From the NCBI GenBank assembly GCA_001839685.1, contig MLAK01000920.1, positions 1 to 47,149 of the forward strand: DNA of 47,149 nt, in the 5' to 3' direction. Of this stretch, positions 19,810 through 28,800 are shown in pieces. Position numbers and translations under genes: made by a program. The notes below the pieces were generated by a model. The model saw only the letters and a program-made list of their open reading frames with translations. It ran no database searches and was not told the DNA's origin. The stretch is from Tritrichomonas foetus (lineage: Eukaryota; Parabasalia; Tritrichomonadida; Tritrichomonadidae). Each line of letters begins with the position of its first letter. Within the stretch, counting starts at the first letter, position 1.

Positions 19810-22800
19810 TTAAATACTGTCATCAATACTTGGAATTTTAATGAAATGAGTTGTGTTGTTGTTGGAGTGAGAGAAATCAATTTTAATTTTGAAAACAACT
19901 TGGCCTTTGAAAAATAAATTGGTCTCATGCTTGTCTTTAACTTCATCAATTGGAATAGCTCGAATTGAAAGATCAGGTAGAATATGAAACCCGGGATCTT
20001 CAACAAATCGATTTTCTTCTTCAATAAAACTGGCACCAATGCTGATTAATCCTTTTACTTTATTGTTTAAATTCTCATTAGACAAGTACAAAGTTATTTT
20101 TGATAAATCAATATGATTTTGGATTGAATAGTCAATCTTCAGAATCTTTAAGAAAACAACAGGATCAAATAAGAGCGAAGCATTTGCAATTTCTGGCTTT
20201 GATAAAAGTTGTTCAATTCTTCTCGAAACTGCTAAAGTTGGTTCTTCACGTCGTGATAAAATAGAAATAATATGAGCTTTTGCAACTTGTTGTTCATTCA
20301 CCCAGGCGCTTGGAAGTTCAATATTTTCAATGTCATTTAACAGTTTCTTATCATATTTTATTTGGCATTCTTTTTCACTGAATTCATCATGATGATCCGA
20401 ATCTGAGATGCTTTCACTGTTTGAGGATGAAATCCAATTTGATAAATAACGACTCTTGAAATAGTCATCAAGTTTAGAAGAAAATCCGTATGATTCAAGA
20501 TCATAAGAAAATGGAATTTGACAAACATTTGCAGAGGTTAACATTGAAGCATTCTTTGGAGCAACTTTGGTTAATGGCTTCCCTTTAGAATCATCAGAAA
20601 TATTTGGTTTCTCGTTTGAATTTTCAGAATTCAAAAAGACTTCTTTCCATATTTGATGAATGGATTTGGTGTCAGTAGAAAATTCCGTTCCATAAAGGTA
20701 TTCAATTAAATACTTTCCTATTTCTTCAAAACCAAGTGAATTGTTTCGTTGAATAAATTCCATTGAAACAATAGAATCACTGAAACTAAAATGAGACCCA
20801 TTTTGAACAGTAGAATTGAAAATATTTACTGCAGAATCGAAAAGACTGTACTTTGATAACGTAGAGAAATCAATTTTTACTGATTTCGACAATCCTTGAA
20901 GCAAGGAAGATAGTGTTGCCCCGTAATGAAGTGGTTGTTCAACTTTAATTGTTTCACACATACTTAAAATCGGAAAATAAGAAATTTCTGTCGTTAAGAT
21001 GATGAAAAATGCAAAATCAGGAGGGAAAATAGTTGTTGACAAATTCAAAGCAATTGAAGATAACAACACTTGCATTTCTTTGTCAGAAGAACAAACAGTA
21101 ATCAAAATTTTACCTGTTCTCATTGCATCATTTAAAGATGTGAAACAGTCTTGATATGACGAAATAATGCATTTATGTTCTTTTCTTATATAAGAAACTA
21201 AAAGTGTGGAAAGCCAAATGGATTTTGTGGATTTTAGAATAATTGGTCGGTGATATTTAGCTTCTGTTAATAATAATGAAGGACATTGATAATTAAAAAG
21301 AACAGTAGGGAAATACTCTTCAATATTTTGAATGATGTTGTCAAATGATAATTTCAATATATCAAAATTCGAATTTGGATCATTTTTCATAAAATTAATA
21401 TTAATTACATTACAAATTATAGGAACAATTTGAGTGAAACCAAATTCTGAGATATAACAAGTTAAGATTAAAAGCTTCAGTTTTTCTAAATTAAAGCTTT
21501 GCATCGAATAAATGCATCGATCAAATATCTTCCATAAATGCTTGATTAAAGATTCATTATTATTAAACATTTCCACGATTTCTTTGGACATTTCAAAACT
21601 ATTTCCAATATTTTTCATTAGTTCTTGGTGTTCATTTTCAATTGTTGCTATTTCTTGCTTAAGAACCTTAATTGTTCTAATTTGATAAGTAAATTTAGAT
21701 TGAAGTTCAGTATTATCAAAAATATTTTCTTTGATTTCAAGCATAAATTCCTTCAATTCATTTTGAGCTACTAAAAGTTCATCTTCTTTTTCTAATAAAC
21801 TCTTTTCCAGTCTTCTCATTTGATCACTCAATGATAAATCAGTAGTTTCAAATAATGAAAATCGGATTCTTTCTTGAATATCAAAAGAGTTAAACCCAAG
21901 TTTTATATATCCTAAATCAAGATTAACAACACGAAGATTAATTAAAGTAACTGCATCAAAATAGATAATGAAATTTGGTGGAATTGAAATGGATTCATCA
22001 TGAAAGTGAACTGGAGTATTGTTTTTCATTGCCTTTTGAACTTTTACAACCAAATTGATAGGTGATTCAAAATTAAAATCAAATAATAAAACAAAATAAT
22101 TTCTTTTGATGGCATGAATAAACTCTTCTTCAAAGTTTGGTGATAGAGCTGAAATAAATATGAATCTAGATGTTAAGCAGATTTGCTTCAAATAGGTCAT
22201 GGGACATAAGTTCAATCCTTCAACAACACACCACTTTTTGTTATCTGAAGATAACATTAAAGCATTTTCCAACCAATTTTCTGTAACTGGATATTTGAAA
22301 CGACATTTATGATAAACATTTTTATTCGATTTAGAAATAAAAATGTTTCTTAAGGCTTTAATGTCGTCATTTTCTCGAGTTTTCATTTTTGCATATTCAA
22401 TTAATGGCTCAACTTCAATTGATAATGATTTTAAGATTTCTTGAAGATTTTTCACAAATTCTATTCTTTTGCTATTAGACAAGGGTGATCCCCAGTTATG
22501 ATAAAACATTTGCATTATGATTTGAACAGAAGCAATTTTTGTAAATGCTTCAAATTCTTGTTGCTGTTCATTCCATTCATTAAAAAGTGGTTCTATCATT
22601 TCATATAATTCTGTATAGTGGTTAATTTTATCTCTTTGGTTTCTAAGTCTTTCTTCAGTGGATAGTTTTGATCGAATATTATCAGCTTGACGGTTTGATA
22701 AACTAATTGATTCACGATTTGCATCGTTCAATTTTGTCATAGCTTCATTATGTTTTTGCCTTAAAACAGTTAAATCTTCTTGAACATTTTCCATCTCTTT

Positions 22801-25800
22801 CATTTTGCTTTTATATGTTGAAGTAGCATCATAATATGGTAGAAGTGATCGAATATACTTACAAATTGATTTAGCTGCTGATGAAGAGCGTTCAATTATT
22901 GATGGTTCAAAGTTTTCATCATTGCATATTATTCTTAATTTTTGTGCTTCAGAGTTACTCAGTGGATTTGATGATTTATCAATTAAAGTTGAAACAAATG
23001 AAGGATCATTTAATATTTTCTTACCAGTGGCCCATTTCAGTTCTAGTTCAGAATTACTTTCATTTGCTTTAACATTTTTATCTATTCCCAGAATTAAAAG
23101 CAAAGCTCGAACGACCAAAAGAACACCTCGTGGGGGATGATTCATTCCTTTAATGACGGCCATATCTCTGGCTGATAAACTTTTTAGTTCTTGTGCTGAT
23201 GATTGTAGAGCAGATTTGCTTGCGGCAATTTGGTTTTCAATTTCCTTTTTCATTGCTGCAGCAGCAGTTTCTTGTTGATACAAAACAGCAGTTTCTTTTT
23301 CAAGAAGCTCTTTCTGTCTTTCAGTAACTTCATTTAATGCATCAAGTTGTTTCATAGACTCTTCAATTTGGTTTGTCACGACAACCAAATCACTTTCCAT
23401 GTTCTTTAATGATGAATTAGTATCATTGAGGAAAGTTGTTAAGTGTTCTGAGCATTCTTCAATTTCCATGAAGCTTGCTTTTTGTTCTTCAATTTTTTCA
23501 CACAATTCATTGAAACTGTTGATAAAAACTTTCAAAAATGATAACGAATAAGGATAGCTCTTTGTATATGGAATCGTTTGGAAAAGATCATTAAGTCTAA
23601 TTGCAGTTAATAGAGCTTCAAATCTCTCTGGCTCAATATTAGTAATCCAATCAGATTGAATCAAATTCTGTTTGAATTCATGAACAACAAACGATTTAAG
23701 TGCAATATCAGTTGCGAAAAATGGCTGTAAAGGAGCAGAAAATTCTATAAATTCTGGTGATGAAAGTGGTGGATGATCTGAAATAACCCAATGGAAATAT
23801 GTAACGCAATCAACTAAAAATTGTGAAGTTAATTCATTGTAGTCTGGAGCGGATTCTAATGTTGCTTCCCCAAATGAATCACTTGCACCTTTTCTATACA
23901 TGCTTGTTAATATTTGAAGCATTTCACCTCTTTGAAAGAGATTAAATACATTATAATTATGCAGCAAAGACATCATTAATAACTTTTCTTCTTTGTTTAA
24001 TTCATCAATATTAATTAATAAAAATTGATGTGTTTGAGTTTGTCCAGCTTTAAGAAATGCATTATGAAAACATTTCATTAAATCATGGGTTTTATGATGA
24101 ATTTCTCCTCCTATAAGTTTTTGACATCCATCAAGAAGCTGTTGCGGTAAAAATTCAAGATTTGTTATAATAAATGCATGCATTCTTGGTAAAGAGACGA
24201 TTCTAGCTAATCTCAAGACATCCATTCTCAAATATGGATCGAAGTCTTGAAGAGATTCTTTATCTAATTTGAACAAAGAAGAAGTTGCAAACCTCAGCTT
24301 AATAGATTTTTGTTGTGCATTGGAGTTTTCTATGGCAAGTTTATTTAGGTCACTATTGACTGAAAACTCGTGATAGGAATCTGAATTAAAGTTAGTAAGA
24401 AGCATTTTATCCGAAATGTCATATGAATTGATTTGTTTTCCATTTAATACATTTGATAAATGCTTAGTGACTTGATTAATTTTATTTAAAATTTGTTCAG
24501 AATGAGTTGGATCAAAGAAAACTCGAACAGATTCATGAGCAATTGCTTCACATAAAAATTCAGGCGGTTTATTTTGCTTTACAACCGCAACACGATGAAT
24601 AAGCTGGAAAACATGTTTAATATTGAATGTAAAACATTTGGTAGCTTCATTTAATAAAGAAAGTAGAGATGACGCAATTACATTTGCATTTGATTCAAGA
24701 TTCCATAAGACTTTAATTGATTTTGTTAATGTATCAATTCTTGCATTATTATTTGGTGTTGGTATTTGAATAACAAATGCATGATGTGCAAGTCTTGGAT
24801 TAATTTCTTTTTCTTCAGTTGTTATTAAGAAACGTAAACCAGAAGTCATTTCTTTAGCAAATGTCTTAGTATTATGCATAAAATCATGCTCAATGATGAA
24901 TCTAATTAATTCACCAGCAGACGAATTCGATGAAGTATTAAAGTCAATTAATGATAAAAATGGTTTTCTTAAGGAAAATGAACGAGTATCAGGCAAAATT
25001 GATTTTACCATTGATCTTAATAAGTGATGAGTTCCATTTCGCTGGAATAAATACGTGGTTGGTGAAAGGTTATTAACAGCATATGGGGATCTGAAACATA
25101 AATCAGATATTACAGCTTTATCAACGTCAGATGATCCACTAAACATGATATTTTGATTTTGTGTGATAAGGATTCTAGTTATGTAGAGAGTTGGATATAG
25201 AGTAGATTCAGGAATTAATAAATGCATTGGCGTCATTTCGGTAAGTTGATGATCAAGTGATTCTTCCGAATTTGTATTTTTAAAGAATAAACTTGCAGTT
25301 AAACCTTTATTCCATTCTTCCCATAAATGTGTGGATGTATTGAAAAACAATTCGCTAAGATAGCGGCGCTTGAATGCAAATATATCATTGTATTTAGTCG
25401 ATCCAATAACTGAATGAATAAGACCATCAATTTTTCTTCGATTATCTTCTGAAAATGGTGCAGCAAATGTCCAAAACAAGGAAAACATTGCAAGATGAGG
25501 AATATCATCAATTAGTTCTTCAGCATTATGTTTTTGATTTAGTGAATCATTGGAATCAACATAATAATAATCTAAAATAGAGCATGACAACAAAGTAAAA
25601 TAGTTGTTGATAAAGTGGAGGAATGAAAACGATGGTGTCATGTTTTGTTTCTCAATGTAATCTATCACTTTTGGTATAAAAATTTTTGAAAATGAACGAA
25701 TTGGTTCAAGCAAGCTTTCAGCTTGTAAATTAGAACCAATAATTTTAGATGATAACTGTTCAAATATTTTTGTGTCCTTCTTTAAATTATCAAGGAATAG

Positions 25801-28800
25801 CTCAAGTCTTTGATCAAACGTAATTTCATCACTTGAAATGAATATTGTTGCGCATAAAGCTAATGTAGAAGGTGCAGCAGCAGAAATGTCTGATGTTTCA
25901 AAAATAAGTCGAACTGTATTTGGTAAATTTAACATTGAACCATCACAAAAAGAAAGCCTTTTAGGTGGAGTAAATGCAAGAGTTAAAATATCCATCCACG
26001 AATCTTCGCAACTTCCATCAAAAATAATCCATGACTCTTTTTGTTTCTTTGCAGCATTTTGAATATGAAAACCAAGTAAACCACTCGAAGTGTCACCAAA
26101 TAACTCTTTGAAATCAATTGCCATTGGATTGATAAAAATCAATTCTGACTCTTTTTCTTTCATTGCTTGTCGGATCAAAGAAGATTTTCCGCTTAATGGA
26201 TCACCAAGAACAATTACACCTGCATAAATATCCAATGCTTTCATAAAATGTTCCATCAAAGTTAATTTTGTAGGTAATGCTATTATATTTTCAGAAGATA
26301 AAGGTCCTAGAACTTGATCAATCAGTGGATTTATTTTAGAAATATCATCAAATGCTAAAACCTCTGTGAAATAGCAGCATAGTCTTTTATGAATTTCTTT
26401 TTCAACTTCTTCAATATTATTCACATCATCAAATGGTTTTTCTCGGATTAATTTAATAACAACTTGTGGTGTAAGTGATGAAGATAATGGTGGCGGGAAA
26501 GATTTTTCAATTAATGCAATTAAAGTTTCAATTTTATTTGTAATTGATTCGTTAGTATCAATACCGTGTGCAGAAAAAATTGATTGTAATACATAATGAA
26601 TATCAATTTCATTGAGAACAATTGGTCGAAAAGCTACTCGATAATTTTCAGTTACAAAATCGCCATGTTCTATTGATGTAGTTGCAAAAATCGCGCAACT
26701 ATTGCTTCTCTTTTGTTGAGTGTTTAAAAGCATAACATTAATTTCATTTAATACATCAGGTTTTAATTGAAAAATGTCTTTCAACACAATAAATGAGTTA
26801 ACGTTTGCTACATTTTCGGTCATTTGTTTTATTCTATCAAATGATGAATGGGTAACACATGGGAAAACAAAAGGCTGTTTACCAATAATATGAGCAAAGC
26901 TGAAAATTAAGTTGGTTTTCTTAATAACTCTTGGACCACAAACAAGTGGTGTATATCCAGAATTAACAAGTAAAGAAAATGTATTAAAGATGTATTCATT
27001 ATCTCCAAAAAGAGGAAGTGCAGCAAATCCAATATAATCAAAACCATACTCAAAAGCAACATCACCAATTGAAACAGTAATATTAGTATCCTTATCAACA
27101 AAATATTTTGGTGTTGAAATCCATAATGTCGATTTTGAAGTAATTAAATGATCTTTCAAAATTCTGTTGACAATTTCTTTTTGTCTTCCAATTGTTAATA
27201 ATAAGTTAGAAGTTTGAGGTTTATATAAAAACTTGAGGGATTCATGAAGAAGCTTAATTTGATGATCTAGTGTGTTTATAACATGAGTAAAATTATCAAT
27301 AAAACTCTGCTCTTTCTTCGTGTCTAAAACACTTTCTATTGTAGCATAGGCTTTGTTAATTAAAGATGTGAATATAACTTCAAGATAAAGCATCACAACT
27401 TGGGATGGATAGTTCAATGCAATTTTATCAACATCAACGAGTGGCTGATCAATTAATTTTCGAAGATCAGATTTCATTGTTATTCCAATTTGTTGATCAA
27501 ACAATAAATGCCATTTTTCAATACAATTATGATTCACCCAGATTTTATCTTTAAATAAAAATTCTTCATTATCATAAGATAAAAACCCAACACAAAATTG
27601 TTCATCTTCAATTATTGCTTCTTTTATTGCTGGGTACATCAATGAGAATAATTCTTTTGTCATTGAGGGCATCCTTGAATTGGAAATTATTGACACGAGT
27701 TGGGAATCACTTAAGAATCTAAATCTTGGGAAAATTTGTCTCTTCTTTTCCAAAACTTTTTTCATATCATCTTTTACAGCATCAAGGCCTACATTTAATT
27801 CTTTGGACATTTCAACGAAATGTTGATTCGATACAATATTGTGAAAAGATATATTTAGTTTGAAATTTCTTGTGAAATTATTAAATTGTGAAATTCTTTC
27901 TGTGAATGAAGAAGCGAGTTCAGGAGCTTGAGCTTTAATATCTTCACTTTCCATTGCTGGCTGTAATTCATCTATTTTACCCTGGGCTTCCAAAGTCTGT
28001 TTTAATATTTGTTTGAGATTATTTGCTAAGATTTCATAATCAGCAATTTTAGACAAGAAAGGTTGAACATAAGGTGGAATAAAGATTTCTTGCATTCTTT
28101 GTCGATGCTTACTTATCATTTCTAAAGCATAAGAAGGATCATCAAGTCTCATTACTCCTTTTGAATATGTTGTCTTGAGTTTCAAAGTTCTTAAATCTTC
28201 ACACATTTCTTGTAGCGCTTTCTCAATAGTGAATTCCATTTTAGCTGCGCTGGAAATTGAAGATACAAGGAGTAGATGCTTTTCAATTTCACTTTCAATC
28301 AGCCAATACCATGTTGCTCCTTCATTCGTATCTAGAGGCATTCCTAAGACTTCGGAAATTTTACTCCAATGCCTAGCTCTTAATGTTGGATTTCCTAATT
28401 CTCGTAGTATTGGAATATGGCCGATTAATTCTTCATTCTTTTTCAAAACAAAATCAATAGAACTGTTAATAGGATATTCATTCATAGAATTATCACTTTC
28501 TTTAAGATAATTTCTAATATTGATAATATATGGATTCGTCTGATTTTCGTCGAAAATAACTTCAGAAAGTTTCTTTATTTCTAAAATTTCATTTGACCAA
28601 CCCTGCAGAGTATCAGTTATTTCGGGAACATTAACTTCTATAAAGTTTGTCGATAACCATTTTTCAACAGTGGTATTGTGATATCGTGCAATATTCCATA
28701 GAGGTTCAAAAATTAAGAAATTGAATTCAATTTCTGACAAAACTTTATATTCAGTTAATTCGACACCTAAAAACTCATCTCTTTGTTGGTAGATTCGACT

